From Exiguobacterium aurantiacum (lineage in GTDB: Bacteria; Bacillota; Bacilli; Exiguobacteriales; Exiguobacteriaceae): 64,000 nucleotides of DNA. The notes under the pieces were generated by a model that worked only from the letters and a program-made list of their open reading frames with translations, was not told where the DNA came from and did no database searches. Location: assembly GCF_001766415.1 (NCBI RefSeq), contig NZ_MKXO01000005.1:1-64000 (forward strand). The letters run 5' to 3'. A program made the translations under genes and the position numbers. Shown here in pieces: positions 39,623 through 49,060 of the stretch. Within the stretch, counting starts at the first letter, position 1. Each line of letters opens with the position of its first letter.

Positions 39623-40726
39623 ATGAACTCAAGAACCCAGGCGCGTAGACGGCGTAAAGGTCCGTCTACGTTTTATAAAGTGTTCAGCTCGCTGATCCTC
39701 ATTGCCGTCATCGTCGGCTCTAGCATGTATGGGGCGGCTTTTTATAAAGCGCACAACATGTTGTCCGGCACACAAGTGACGCTCGAGGACGATCCGACGA
39801 TCGAACCGACCCGGTTTGATAAAGAGGACACCGAAAGTTTTCTCGTGCTCGGGACCGACCTCTCCCCGCAAAAGAAAGCGCGAGGGGAGTTCGGTCGCTC
39901 TGACGTCATGATTGTCGTCATTTTGAACAAGAAAGACAAGCAGACGACGATGCTCAGCATTCCGCGAGACTCGTACGTCAATATCGATTACACAGGATTC
40001 GATATCCCTTACGGTAAGACCGGTCTCGATCAAGACAAAATCACGCACGCCTACTATTTCGGATCGATGGACGAGTCGGATCCGAACAACGGTATGCGCA
40101 TGTCGACGAATACAGTTGAAGACCTAGTCGGTGTTGAAATCGACCACGTCGTGTCGCTCAACTTCCAAGGCTTCGTCGACTTCATCGATGCTGTCGGAGG
40201 CGTCGAAATCGACGTTCCCTTCTCGTCTGAACAGAAGAGTTATGACGCATCCCGTGAAGCCGTCCAAGTCGAAGCCGGCCTTCAGCAGTTGTCGGGTGAA
40301 GAAGCACTCGCTTATGTCCGAAACCGCTATGACGACCCGCGCGGGGACATCGGACGCGGCCAACGTCAAATGGAAGTCATCAACGCCGTGCTCGAGCAGT
40401 CGCTCGGCACGTCATTGATCAACAACTATGATAAAGTGCTCAAATCGGTCGGTGACAATATGCAGACGACGCTTGGACCGAACGACTATATGCGTTTGAT
40501 CGAAGACGTCGGTGCCCTTAACAACACGGTTCAATATCAATTGACCGGAGAAGGTGCGCGTGGCAATGACGGCCACTTCTATTACTTCTTGAACGAGCCG
40601 TTGCTCGACGAGGTCCGGTACCGTGTGCAACAAGCGGATTCCGGCAACGAAGTCGAAGCGATGACGGAGACGGAGCTCGAGTCTTATATGCTCGACCCGT
40701 CCGGCATCACATACGAAGCCCAATAA
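39623..40726 (+). CDS. LytR-CpsA-Psr (LCP) family cell-wall ligase
   Basis: LCP proteins transfer anionic glycopolymers such as teichoic acids from lipid carriers to peptidoglycan outside the cell. The 367-residue protein has a basic cytosolic tail, one membrane helix (about residues 22-42) and the extracellular catalytic domain. That domain carries LGTDLSPQKKARGEFGRSDVM-type residues, LSIPRDSYVNI and YVRNRYDDPRGDIGRGQRQ, which hold the arginines and aspartates that bind pyrophosphate. The ATG at 39623 has AAGGAG nine bases upstream. It stands between nagB and the convergent nagR, but has its own promoter. Confidence 0.92.
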   Translation: MNSRTQARRRRKGPSTFYKVFSSLILIAVIVGSSMYGAAFYKAHNMLSGTQVTLEDDPTIEPTRFDKEDTESFLVLGTDLSPQKKARGEFGRSDVMIVVILNKKDKQTTMLSIPRDSYVNIDYTGFDIPYGKTGLDQDKITHAYYFGSMDESDPNNGMRMSTNTVEDLVGVEIDHVVSLNFQGFVDFIDAVGGVEIDVPFSSEQKSYDASREAVQVEAGLQQLSGEEALAYVRNRYDDPRGDIGRGQRQMEVINAVLEQSLGTSLINNYDKVLKSVGDNMQTTLGPNDYMRLIEDVGALNNTVQYQLTGEGARGNDGHFYYFLNEPLLDEVRYRVQQADSGNEVEAMTETELESYMLDPSGITYEAQ

Positions 40727-40728
40727 AA

Positions 40729-40764
40729 AAATGGTTTGCCCTCAGCGGGGCAAACCATTTTTTT
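40729..40764. terminator. Bidirectional terminator between the LCP gene and nagR
   Basis: AAAAAAATGGTTTGCCC pairs with GGGCAAACCATTTTTTT around a short loop. A and T runs on both sides let it serve both converging genes. Confidence 0.92.
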
Positions 40765-41491
40765 AGGTGCGTTCCATCGCGACAGTGAACGAATACGCAT
40801 CGCCGCGGAACAAAGAACGACTGTATTCGAACATGTCGCCGTTCTCGAGATACGTCCGTTGGTCGATCAATAGGACGGGCGCGTTCGGGGAGATGGTCAG
40901 CAGGTTCGCTTCAACAGGTCCGGCGCTTCGGGCTTCGAGCGTCTGTGTCGCGTTTTTCAAACGCAGTCCGGACTGTTCGGCGAACTCATAAATCGAGCCG
41001 ACGGCATCTGCCTCGGTCAGTTCGGGCAATAAGGCGACCGGGATATAGGCGGTCTCTAAAGCGAGCACGTCTTCGTCGGCGAGTCGGAGACGCTTCATCT
41101 CATAGACCGGCGTACTGGCTGCGACATTCAATTTCTGCGCGATTTTATTCGAGGCCGGAATCGTGTCGAATGACAATAGACGGCTGAACGGGCGCATGCC
41201 CCGGTGTTTGATTTCTTCTGAGAAACTCGTCAAACCGGACAACGCCATCGTGATCTTTTTACTGGCGACGAACGTACCACGTCCTTTTTGACGGCTCAAA
41301 TAACCAGCGTTGACGAGGTTCGTGATCGCCTGGCGCACCGTCATCCGGCTGACGTTATACCGCTCCGAATATTCCCGTTCGGACGGGATCGATTCGCCGG
41401 GTTGGAGCTCGCCAGCATCTATTTGTTGCTTTAAATAAGCTTCGATTTGATAATAAATAGGTAACGGGGACTTTTTATCAATCTGTAACAT
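40763..41491 (-). CDS. nagR: GntR/HutC family regulator of GlcNAc genes, NagR (YvoA)
   Basis: The 242 residues comprise an N-terminal winged helix (PIYYQIEAYLKQQI...SEREYSERYNVSRMTVRQAI) and a UTRA effector domain of the HutC subgroup (TSFSEEIKHRGM, PVYEMKRLRLADEDVLALE). This is the arrangement of YvoA/NagR/DasR, which sense amino-sugar phosphates. The dre-type site in front of nagA and a related TTGGTCTATA in its own upstream region support the name. It lies close to nagAB but on the opposite strand. Confidence 0.88.
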   Translation of the reverse strand: MLQIDKKSPLPIYYQIEAYLKQQIDAGELQPGESIPSEREYSERYNVSRMTVRQAITNLVNAGYLSRQKGRGTFVASKKITMALSGLTSFSEEIKHRGMRPFSRLLSFDTIPASNKIAQKLNVAASTPVYEMKRLRLADEDVLALETAYIPVALLPELTEADAVGSIYEFAEQSGLRLKNATQTLEARSAGPVEANLLTISPNAPVLLIDQRTYLENGDMFEYSRSLFRGDAYSFTVAMERT

Positions 41492-41526
41492 ACATATCGC
41501 TCCTGACCTAAGGGTAAGTGTTACTT

Positions 41527-41555
41527 ATTATAGACCAAATCAGACTAGTTGTCTG
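41527..41555 (-). promoter_or_regulatory. Promoter of nagR with possible autoregulatory site
   Basis: On the minus strand, CAGACA (41555-41550) and TATAAT (41532-41527) are 17 bases apart. Between and across them lies TTGGTCTATA, half of the NagR operator seen before nagA, which suggests autoregulation. Confidence 0.5.
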
Positions 41556-41586
41556 AACATATCATGCAGAAAAGGTGGCGACCAAT

Positions 41587-42747
41587 ATGAACTCATGGCA
41601 ATTTGAAACGACGGTGACAGCGCAGCGGGAAGATGAGCGGGGCACGTGGATCGCGCTTGCAGAAACACATTTTTACGCGGAAGGTGGCGGACAACCGGCC
41701 GATACAGGGACGATTGGCGGACAAGCCGTTTTAGATGTGCAACGTGACGACTCGACCGTGTGGCACCTCGTCAACGAGCCAATCGACGAAGCAACAGTAG
41801 TGATCGGTCAAATCGACGCAGCGACACGTCACGACCACTCGATCCAACATACGGCGCAACACGTGCTGACGGCCTTGCTTGAAGACCGATACGGTATCGA
41901 GACGCTCAGTTTTGGGATCAGTGCTGACGATTCATCGATCGAGATCGCGGCCGAATCATTCGATTGGGAGTTAATCGAAACGTTAGAACGTGACGTTCAG
42001 CAGATCATCTTCGACAACCGACCGATTCACATTTTTGAATTACAGGATGGCGAAGTCGAGCATGACCGGTTACGTAAAGCGACGGATCGCACCGGCACGA
42101 TTCGGATCGTCGAAATCGATGGACTCGATTATAACGCTTGCGGAGGGACGCATGTGTCGACGACCGGCCAGCTCGGGATCATTAAAGTGACCTCGATGAA
42201 AAAAGTGCGAGGGAACGTTCGTTTGACGTATGTCGCAGGGATGCGGGCACTAACGGTCATCCAATCTTCGCGCACCGCGCTACGGGCGATCCATCAAACG
42301 TTGTCGACGACGAACGAGACGGTCGCGGCCCGTGTCGCCGAAGAGCGGACGGCGCGACTCGAACGTGAAAAAGAAGTGAAGGTGCTCGAGGCCCGGGTCG
42401 CCAAGGCGAAAGTCGCAGCATTCTTACAAGAGGACAATTACGTCATCACGCACATCGGCAAGACCGAGGCGGAGACGCTCACGACGATGATCGTCGAACG
42501 GATCGCGGCGACCGGACGGATTGCCGTCGGTGCCAATCATACCGGACAAAAACTGTTGCTCATGCATGACGGGACGCATGACATCGCCATCGGCAAGTTT
42601 TTAAAGCGGACGTTAGACGACCTTGGCATCGGTCGGGGCGGTGGCAGTCATAAACAAGCCCAAGCCCGCTTCGAATCGATTGTCGACCTAGAACGGGCCA
42701 CGGCAGAAGTCGTCAAACGGTTACAGGAAGGAGTGGTGTCATGTTGA
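41587..42747 (+). CDS. Alanyl-tRNA editing protein (AlaX-L type)
   Basis: AlaX proteins hydrolyse tRNA-Ala mischarged with serine or glycine. The 386 residues match the AlaRS editing region: an N-terminal beta-barrel part (AETHFYAEGGGQPADTG), the zinc motif HTAQH and NACGGTH, and a C-terminal DHHA1 domain ending in GRGGGSHKQAQA. The long form with DHHA1 is AlaX-L. The aminoacylation core of AlaRS is absent. The ATG at 41587 has AAGGTGG nine bases upstream; the GTG at 41575 lies within that site. It overlaps the next gene by seven bases. Confidence 0.9.
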   Translation: MNSWQFETTVTAQREDERGTWIALAETHFYAEGGGQPADTGTIGGQAVLDVQRDDSTVWHLVNEPIDEATVVIGQIDAATRHDHSIQHTAQHVLTALLEDRYGIETLSFGISADDSSIEIAAESFDWELIETLERDVQQIIFDNRPIHIFELQDGEVEHDRLRKATDRTGTIRIVEIDGLDYNACGGTHVSTTGQLGIIKVTSMKKVRGNVRLTYVAGMRALTVIQSSRTALRAIHQTLSTTNETVAARVAEERTARLEREKEVKVLEARVAKAKVAAFLQEDNYVITHIGKTEAETLTTMIVERIAATGRIAVGANHTGQKLLLMHDGTHDIAIGKFLKRTLDDLGIGRGGGSHKQAQARFESIVDLERATAEVVKRLQEGVVSC

Positions 42748-43169
42748 CGATTGAACACGGCAACGACACGTCGCTCATCGAACGAGCCCGTTCCGTACGG
42801 GAGGTTGTCTTTATCGGCGAGCAAGGGATTAACCCGGCGCTCGAATATGACGACCTCGATCCAGTCTGTATCCATTTTGTCGGGATGATAGACGGGGAGC
42901 CCGTGACGACGGCACGGCTACGACCGATCGGAGACGGTGTCGGCAAAGTCGAACGGGTCGCCACGCTCGCATCGGCGAGAGGGAACGGATATGCGAAAAA
43001 GCTGATGCTCGAAATCGAGGATGTGGCGCGCGAGAGTGGGCTGCATGAGTTGAAGCTCGGCGCTCAACTGACGGCGCTCCCGTTCTATGAACGGCTCGAC
43101 TATACGACGTTCGGTGACGAGTTTTTAGACGCCGATATCCCGCATCGGATGATGAAGAAGTCGTGGTGA
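42741..43169 (+). CDS. GNAT family N-acetyltransferase
   Basis: A 142-residue acetyltransferase with the acyl-CoA fold of the YjcF/ElaA group: VREVVFIGEQGINPALEYDD near the N-terminus, and the CoA-binding stretch VERVATLASARGNGYAKKLM with an R/QxxGxG/A-like loop. The C-terminal part has LPFYERLDYTTFGDEF. The substrate is unknown. It begins inside the end of the alanyl-tRNA editing gene, so the two are cotranscribed and coupled. Confidence 0.85.
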   Translation: MLTIEHGNDTSLIERARSVREVVFIGEQGINPALEYDDLDPVCIHFVGMIDGEPVTTARLRPIGDGVGKVERVATLASARGNGYAKKLMLEIEDVARESGLHELKLGAQLTALPFYERLDYTTFGDEFLDADIPHRMMKKSW

Positions 43170-43205
43170 TTATTTTTAGAAAGTTTCTTTTTTTCTAAAA
43201 AAAGG

Positions 43206-43234
43206 TTGGCAAGCCGGGAAGCATTTGTTATAAC
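43206..43234 (+). promoter_or_regulatory. Promoter of the lysine operon
   Basis: TTGGCA (43206-43211), a 17-base spacer and TATAAC (43229-43234) with an upstream TG (extended -10). The start of transcription would fall just before the lysine riboswitch. Confidence 0.75.
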
Positions 43235-43250
43235 TAAAACTAACAACTGA

Positions 43251-43507
43251 CAGATAGAGGTTGCGAATGACATGAGTAAGCTTGATTGAAACGGACGCAT
43301 TCCGGATCGAGCCGAAAGGGGAAATTCGCCGAAGTCAACGTTCGCATGCGTACGAACGAAGGCTGGGGTAGTCGTGAACAACGCCTACACTGCCATGGAT
43401 GAAATGCCATGGAGCGCTATCTACGGAACGATTTTTTAATCGTTTTTCAACTGCGCGTACAAGCGGCAGACCGTAGGGAGAGTGCTTCCTACCGGTCTGC
43501 CGCTTTT
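43251..43507 (+). promoter_or_regulatory. Lysine riboswitch (L box) with terminator, controls lysC operon
   Basis: The aptamer (about 43251-43423) carries the L-box blocks AGAGGTTGCGAA, AGTAA, AAAGGGGAAATTCGCCGAAG, GGCTGGGG, ACTGCCAT and ATGGAGCGCTATCT. The ends AGATAG and CTATCT close P1. The expression platform is a long terminator at 43461-43507, whose arms AAGCGGCAGACCG and CGGTCTGCCGCTT are followed by T residues. Lysine binding should end transcription before lysC. Confidence 0.95.
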
Positions 43508-43541
43508 TCTGTTGGTCGACATCATGAAAGTGGGGAACCTG

Positions 43542-44741
43542 ATGACAACCGTACTAAAATTTGGAGGAAGTTCTGTTGCCACAATCGAACAGATTCAGGC
43601 AATTTCTGAATATTTACAGACACGAGTCGTCGCTGGCGAGAAACTCGTCGTCGTCGTCTCCGCGATGGGGAAAACGACCGATTCACTCCTGTCACTCGCA
43701 AAACAAATTACAGAGCGTCCGATGATTCGTGAGCTCGACCGCTTGCTCGCCGTCGGAGAAGAACAGACGATCAGTCTACTCAGCATCGCCTTGAACTCAC
43801 GAGGTGTCGCCGCCATCTCGCTCACGGGGCAACAGGCCGGGATCGACACGATGGGCATTCACACGAAAAGTAAGATCAAAGCGATCCGGAAAGAAGTGTT
43901 GGAAGAAAGGCTCAGAACGAATGACGTCGTCATCGTCGCCGGCTTCCAAGGCGTCAACGAGTTCGGGGATGTAACGACGCTCGGACGCGGTGGTTCGGAT
44001 ACGACAGCCGTCGCACTTGCCGCCGTCCTCAGTAAACGTTGTGAGATTTATACGGACGTCGCCGGTGTCTATACGGCCGACCCGCGTATCCATAAAACGG
44101 CACGTCGCCTAGATACCGTCTCGTATGACGAGATGATGGAAATGAGCGCGCTCGGCTCGAAAGTGATGGAAATGCGCAGCGTCGAGCTGGCCAAAAAATA
44201 TGATGTGAACATCTTTGTAGGGAAGACGCTATCGAGCGAAGGAGGAACATGGATCATGGATATGACACAGGCGATGGAACAAAAAGCGGTGACGAGCGTG
44301 AGCGTCGTGAAAAACGTGCTCAGCGTCTCGATCAAACATATTCCGCATTCAGTGGCAGGGGTTGCCGATATTTTCGAGAAGTTGTCACAGCGTCACGTCA
44401 ATATCGACATGATCAGTCAGACAGCGTTCGACGGTGAAGTGTTCCTGTCGTTCACTTGTCCACTTGACGAGGAGGCGTTCCTCGAAGAAGCGCTCGCCGA
44501 ACTGACGGAGGCGTTCCCACAAATTAAAATCGACCGTCATACCGAACATGCGAAAATCTCGGTCGTCGGGATCGGCATGCGCGACGCGACCGGTGTCGCA
44601 GCCGGATTGTTCGCCACGTTCCGTGAGAGCGGAATCCCGTTCTATCAAGTCACAACTTCAGAGATCAGCATCTCTTACACGATTAACGATCAAGACGTTG
44701 AAGCGGCGGTCGCGGCCATCGCGGAGCGTTTCCATTTATAA
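43542..44741 (+). CDS. lysC: Aspartate kinase LysC
   Basis: Aspartate kinase commits aspartate to the lysine, diaminopimelate, threonine and methionine pathways. The 399 residues start MTTVLKFGGSSVAT, the kinase family signature. The middle part has VIVAGFQGVNE and TLGRGGSDTTAVALAA, and two C-terminal ACT domains (from about 265) provide feedback control. I chose the ATG at 43542 because the family opening falls there; upstream codons lie in the riboswitch terminator. First gene of an operon ending with lysA, it is under the lysine riboswitch. Confidence 0.95.
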   Translation: MTTVLKFGGSSVATIEQIQAISEYLQTRVVAGEKLVVVVSAMGKTTDSLLSLAKQITERPMIRELDRLLAVGEEQTISLLSIALNSRGVAAISLTGQQAGIDTMGIHTKSKIKAIRKEVLEERLRTNDVVIVAGFQGVNEFGDVTTLGRGGSDTTAVALAAVLSKRCEIYTDVAGVYTADPRIHKTARRLDTVSYDEMMEMSALGSKVMEMRSVELAKKYDVNIFVGKTLSSEGGTWIMDMTQAMEQKAVTSVSVVKNVLSVSIKHIPHSVAGVADIFEKLSQRHVNIDMISQTAFDGEVFLSFTCPLDEEAFLEEALAELTEAFPQIKIDRHTEHAKISVVGIGMRDATGVAAGLFATFRESGIPFYQVTTSEISISYTINDQDVEAAVAAIAERFHL

Positions 44742-44753
44742 GGGGGAGTTACC

Positions 44754-45749
44754 ATGTATAACGTTGCCGTCATCGGTGCGACAGGCGCCGTCGGTCAAAA
44801 AATGATCGACGTGCTCACAGAATATGAGTTTCCAATCAACGAACTATTACTATATGCGTCAGCCCGCTCGGCTGGGAAAACAGTCGAAGTGAACGGTCGC
44901 GACATCGTCATCCGTGAACTGTCGGACACGATTTACGCAGACGCGATCGACATCGCCTTGTTCTCGGCCGGTGGTAGCATCAGTGAACAGTATGCACCGC
45001 GTCTGAGTGAACAAGGAGTCATCGTCATCGATAACTCGAGCGCGTTCCGGATGCAAGCAGGAATCCCGCTCGTCGTACCAGAAGTGAACCGAGTCGAACT
45101 GAGCCCAGACAAGATGCTCATCGCCAATCCGAACTGCTCGACGATCCAATCGGTCGTCGCCCTCGCACCGCTCGCAGAAGTGTATGGATTGACGCGTGTC
45201 GCCTATACGTCTTACCAAGCCGTCTCCGGTTCGGGACAAAAAGGCATCGAAGATCTCGAACGGGGCGCCCGCGGTGAAGAGCCGCAAAACTACCCGTATC
45301 CGATCTACGATAACGTGCTGCCGCATATCGATGTCTTCCTCGAGAACGGCTACACGAAAGAAGAACAGAAGATGATCGACGAGACACGCAAAATTTTGAA
45401 CGCACCAGAATTAGGTGTGACGGCGACGTGTGTCCGCGTCCCGGTCCGTAACAGCCACGCCGTCTCGATCACGGTCACGCTCGATCGTGAAGCGACGCTC
45501 GCGGAAGTGAAGGCGGTCCTCAGTGACGCGCCAGGCGTCGTCCTCATGGACAACCCGAGCGAGCTCGTCTACCCGACGCCGCTCGATGCGAACGGGACGG
45601 ACGAAGTGTACGTCGGTCGCGTCCGCCGCGACGAGTCGCAACCGAACACGTTCCATCTCTGGTGTGTCGCCGATAACGTTCGCAAAGGGGCGGCGGCGAA
45701 CGCCGTTCAAATCGCCCAGTGCATGATCGGGCAAGTCGCTACGAAATAA
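44754..45749 (+). CDS. asd: Aspartate-semialdehyde dehydrogenase Asd
   Basis: Asd reduces aspartyl phosphate to the semialdehyde with NADPH. The 331-residue protein has the N-terminal nucleotide loop VIGATGAVGQKM, the catalytic cysteine in NPNCSTIQ (Cys128) and the VRVPVRNSHAVSI block with the active-site arginine region. AGGGGGAG precedes the ATG at 12 bases after lysC. Second gene of the lysine operon. Confidence 0.95.
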   Translation: MYNVAVIGATGAVGQKMIDVLTEYEFPINELLLYASARSAGKTVEVNGRDIVIRELSDTIYADAIDIALFSAGGSISEQYAPRLSEQGVIVIDNSSAFRMQAGIPLVVPEVNRVELSPDKMLIANPNCSTIQSVVALAPLAEVYGLTRVAYTSYQAVSGSGQKGIEDLERGARGEEPQNYPYPIYDNVLPHIDVFLENGYTKEEQKMIDETRKILNAPELGVTATCVRVPVRNSHAVSITVTLDREATLAEVKAVLSDAPGVVLMDNPSELVYPTPLDANGTDEVYVGRVRRDESQPNTFHLWCVADNVRKGAAANAVQIAQCMIGQVATK

Positions 45750-45761
45750 GGGGGAAATCAT

Positions 45762-46643
45762 ATGTTCACAGGAGTCGCTACAGCACTCGCTACACCGTTC
45801 CAAACGGACGGTCAGTTAAATCTCACAGCGTGGGAAGCATTGATTGAAGATCAAATCAAAGAAGGCGTCAGCGGTCTTGTCATCGGGGGGACGACAGGCG
45901 AAGGGATGACGATCACGGACGAAGAGTTCGAGACGCTCCTCACGAAGGCGATCGAAGTCGCCGCCGGTCGTGCCGTCATCATCGCCGGGACAGGGTCGAA
46001 CAATACGGCGTTAAGTATCACGAAGACGAAACGGGCGGCAGAACTTGGTGCCGAGATGGCGATGGTCGTCACGCCTTACTATAATAAGTCGACCCAAGCG
46101 GGGCTGATCGCCCACTTCACGGCGATCGCCGACGCGTCACCGATTCCACTCATGCTCTACAACGTCCCGTCACGGACAGGCGTCGCGCTCGATCCGGCAA
46201 CGGTCGGTGAACTCGCCGAACACCCACAGATCGCTGCGTTGAAAGAAGCGAGCGGGGACATCTCGGTGATGGCGCAAATGATGGCCCACTTGCCGGAAGG
46301 TTTCCCGGTCTACTGCGGAAACGACGACCAAATCCTGCCGTACATGGCATGGGGCGCCCAAGGTGTCGTCTCGGTGCTCTCGAACGTGTATCCGGGAGCG
46401 ACGGTCGCGCTCGCCGAAGCGCTTCTCGCCGGAGATTTAGAGACGGCCCGCACATGGCAGATCCGCTTGCTTCCGGTCATCGATGAACTGTTCGCCGAAG
46501 TGAACCCGATCCCGGTCAAGGCGGCGCTTAACGCACGCGGCTTCGAATTTGGCTCGCCGCGCCTCCCGCTCGTTCCGATGAGCGCGACGGCCGAGGCACG
46601 TCTGTTGTCGGCGATGGAGCAGTTTAATGAGGTGAGACAGTGA
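45762..46643 (+). CDS. dapA: 4-hydroxy-tetrahydrodipicolinate synthase DapA
   Basis: DapA condenses pyruvate and aspartate semialdehyde at the branch to lysine. The 293-residue TIM barrel has GLVIGGTTGEGMT, the tyrosine region VTPYYNKSTQAG, PLMLYNVPSRTG and the Schiff-base lysine in ALKEASGD (about Lys160). It follows asd by 12 bases. The stop overlaps the GTG start of dapB. Confidence 0.95.
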   Translation: MFTGVATALATPFQTDGQLNLTAWEALIEDQIKEGVSGLVIGGTTGEGMTITDEEFETLLTKAIEVAAGRAVIIAGTGSNNTALSITKTKRAAELGAEMAMVVTPYYNKSTQAGLIAHFTAIADASPIPLMLYNVPSRTGVALDPATVGELAEHPQIAALKEASGDISVMAQMMAHLPEGFPVYCGNDDQILPYMAWGAQGVVSVLSNVYPGATVALAEALLAGDLETARTWQIRLLPVIDELFAEVNPIPVKAALNARGFEFGSPRLPLVPMSATAEARLLSAMEQFNEVRQ

Positions 46644-47389
46644 ACTTGTTAATTCACGGATACGGCGCGATGGGGCAGATCGTTGAAGAAGTCGCGCTCG
46701 CTCAAAACTTGAACGTCGCGGCCATCGTCTCACCGGCGGGCGGCGATCATCCCGTTTCACTGAAAGAAGTTGACGCCGCGATCGACGTCGTCATCGACTT
46801 CTCGAACCCGGCGCTGCTAGATGACGTGCTCGCGTTCGGGAAAGACAAGCAAATCCCGCTCGTCATCGCGACGACGGGCTTCTCGGAAGCGGAACTGGCA
46901 AAGATCGAGGACGCATCGAAACAGATCCCGATCTTCCAGTCGTATAACACGTCTTACGGGATTGCACTGTTGAAGCAGTTGCTTGATCAGCTCGTGCCGC
47001 TCACGCTTGGTTATGATATCGAAGTGATCGAAGCGCATCACCGTAAAAAAGTCGACGCGCCGAGCGGGACGGCTGAACTGCTCGCCCGTGCCATTGAGGC
47101 GAAGCGGGACGTGACGCCGGTGTACGAACGTGCGTCACGCCGTGAGGCGAGAGGTGCCGACGAACTCGGCATGCACTCGGTCCGCGGCGGTACGATCTTC
47201 GGTGAGCATACGGTGCTCTTCGCCGGAGACGATGAAATGCTTGAATTAAAACATACGGCCCTGTCGAAACGCGTCTTCGCGAACGGGGCACTCGCCGCGG
47301 CGGCGACAATTCTCGACCGCCCGGCCGGATTATATAATTTAACGAACCTATACGAGGAGGCCACTCATGTTACTCACAAACGCTTATGA
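46640..47389 (+). CDS. dapB: 4-hydroxy-tetrahydrodipicolinate reductase DapB
   Basis: DapB reduces the DapA product to tetrahydrodipicolinate. The 249-residue protein has a short N-terminal nucleotide fold ([11 protein letters not shown]), [12 protein letters not shown], and the catalytic [16 protein letters not shown] region with the His-His and Lys residues of the family. It starts with GTG overlapping dapA by four bases. Its end overlaps dapH by 23 bases. Confidence 0.94.
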   Translation: MNLLIHGYGAMGQIVEEVALAQNLNVAAIVSPAGGDHPVSLKEVDAAIDVVIDFSNPALLDDVLAFGKDKQIPLVIATTGFSEAELAKIEDASKQIPIFQSYNTSYGIALLKQLLDQLVPLTLGYDIEVIEAHHRKKVDAPSGTAELLARAIEAKRDVTPVYERASRREARGADELGMHSVRGGTIFGEHTVLFAGDDEMLELKHTALSKRVFANGALAAAATILDRPAGLYNLTNLYEEATHVTHKRL

Positions 47390-48074
47390 AATCGCGCAAT
47401 ACATTAAAGATGCCAAGAAAGAAACGCCAGTCAAATTGTACGTCAACGGTCAGTTGGCAGGTTTAACAATCGAAGAAGCAAAAGCATTCGGAACAGACGA
47501 GTCGAAACTATTCCTCACGACGGCTGAACGTGCGGCCGCTTTCCTTGAAGCGAACGCGTCAGTCATCACCGACTCGCACCTCGAGTTCGACCGCCGCAAC
47601 AGCGCCGTGCCGATGCTTGACACGACGAAGTTGAACGCCCGCATCGAACCAGGTTCGTTCATCCGTGACCACGTTCAAATCGGCAACAACGTAGTCGTCA
47701 TGATGGGGGCGGTCATCAATATCGGCGCCGTCATCGGTGACGGGTCGATGGTCGACATGAACGCCGTCATCGGCGCCCGCGGCACACTCGGTAAAAACGT
47801 CCACCTTGGCGCTGGCGCAGTCGTCGCAGGTGTCCTCGAGCCGCCTTCAAAAGATCCGGTCATCATCGAAGACGGGGTCATGATCGGTGCAAACGCGGTC
47901 ATTTTAGAAGGTGTCCGTGTCGGCGAGAATGCGGTCGTCGCAGCAGGCAGTGTCGTCACAGTCGACGTCCCGGCAGGAAGTGTCGTCGCCGGCACGCCAG
48001 CCCGTGTCATCAAGCAAAAAGATGAAAAAACAGCAGAAAAAACACAACTAGTGGATGACTTACGCTCCCTGTAA
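47367..48074 (+). CDS. dapH: Tetrahydrodipicolinate N-acetyltransferase DapH
   Basis: DapH acetylates tetrahydrodipicolinate in the acetylase variant of the diaminopimelate pathway. The 235-residue protein has an N-terminal alpha part ([18 protein letters not shown]) and a left-handed beta helix with many hexapeptide turns (for example [20 protein letters not shown]). That matches Bacillus DapH (YkuQ), not the succinylase DapD. The next two acetyl-pathway enzymes, the PatA-type aminotransferase and the DapL-type deacetylase, do not follow here, unlike in many Bacillales. The start lies inside dapB with GAGGAGG upstream. Confidence 0.93.
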   Translation: MLLTNAYEIAQYIKDAKKETPVKLYVNGQLAGLTIEEAKAFGTDESKLFLTTAERAAAFLEANASVITDSHLEFDRRNSAVPMLDTTKLNARIEPGSFIRDHVQIGNNVVVMMGAVINIGAVIGDGSMVDMNAVIGARGTLGKNVHLGAGAVVAGVLEPPSKDPVIIEDGVMIGANAVILEGVRVGENAVVAAGSVVTVDVPAGSVVAGTPARVIKQKDEKTAEKTQLVDDLRSL

Positions 48075-48120
48075 CGTATAATAGACAGAAAATATCAAAA
48101 GTGAATGGGAGAGTTGAACA

Positions 48121-49047
48121 ATGGAACAATATGGACAATGGATGTGGAAAGACGGGGCTTGGATCGAGCCGAGTGACGCGAACACGAGTATCATGACGCA
48201 CGCGATCCACTACGGTAGCGGGTTCTTCGAAGGAATTCGGGCGTATCACACAGAGGAAGGTCCAGCCATCTTCCGACTCCGTGAACACTTGGAGCGACTC
48301 GTTCGTTCGTGTGCTTACTATCACGTCGAACTACCGTACACGGTCGACGAGCTCGAACAAGCGACGATCGAATTGATCGAACGCAACGGCTTTGAAGCGT
48401 GTTACATCCGTCCATTCGTTTTCCTCGGCACACCTTGGCAGGCCCTCATGCCGACGCAGGAAACGAAAGTACACGTTGCCATCTCATGCTGGCCGCTCGG
48501 CGAATATTTCAGCAAGACGGTCGGTATCCGGGCGAAAGTCGCGTCGTACCGCCGCGTCTCGTCGACGATGATGCCGATGCAAGCGAAAGCGGCAGCCAAC
48601 TATATGAACTCGCAGCTCCTTAAAGGAGAAGCGGTCCGAGACGGGTATGACGAAGCGATCGCCCTCGACATGAACGGAAACGTCAGCGAGGCGAGCGTCG
48701 CCAACATCTTCCTCGTCAAAGGCAATAAAATTTTCACACCGTCACTCGACTGTTCTGTCCTCGACGGCATCACGCGTCAAACGGTCATCGATCTTGCCCG
48801 TGAAGAAGGGTTCGAGATCATTGAGCGCCATATCGGACGTGACGAATTGTATGTAGCAGATGAGATCTTCTTGACGGGTACAGCAGCTGAAGTGACGAGT
48901 GTCATCGAAGTCGACAATATCTCGATCGGCGGCGGGGTTCAGACGGTCGCAACGACTATGCTCGCCCGTTACCGCGAGACCGTGACGGGACAAATCCCGG
49001 CACACCGCGATTGGATCACGTTCGTCAAAGAAGCAGTCAAAGAATAA
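48121..49047 (+). CDS. Branched-chain-type class IV aminotransferase (IlvE-like)
   Basis: The 308-residue PLP enzyme has fold type IV features of E. coli-type IlvE: THAIHYGSGFFEGIRAY, CYIRPFVFLG, the PLP lysine in QAKAAANYMNSQ (about Lys155), ALDMNGNVSEAS and LTGTAAEVTSV. The expected reaction is transamination of branched-chain amino acids. It sits within the lysine operon between dapH and alr; the 46-base gap includes a lone TATAAT (48077-48082), a possible internal promoter. Whether it serves branched-chain metabolism or the missing acetyl-diaminopimelate transamination cannot be told from sequence. Confidence 0.88.
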   Translation: MEQYGQWMWKDGAWIEPSDANTSIMTHAIHYGSGFFEGIRAYHTEEGPAIFRLREHLERLVRSCAYYHVELPYTVDELEQATIELIERNGFEACYIRPFVFLGTPWQALMPTQETKVHVAISCWPLGEYFSKTVGIRAKVASYRRVSSTMMPMQAKAAANYMNSQLLKGEAVRDGYDEAIALDMNGNVSEASVANIFLVKGNKIFTPSLDCSVLDGITRQTVIDLAREEGFEIIERHIGRDELYVADEIFLTGTAAEVTSVIEVDNISIGGGVQTVATTMLARYRETVTGQIPAHRDWITFVKEAVKE

Positions 49048-49060
49048 AGGAGCAATGTGT

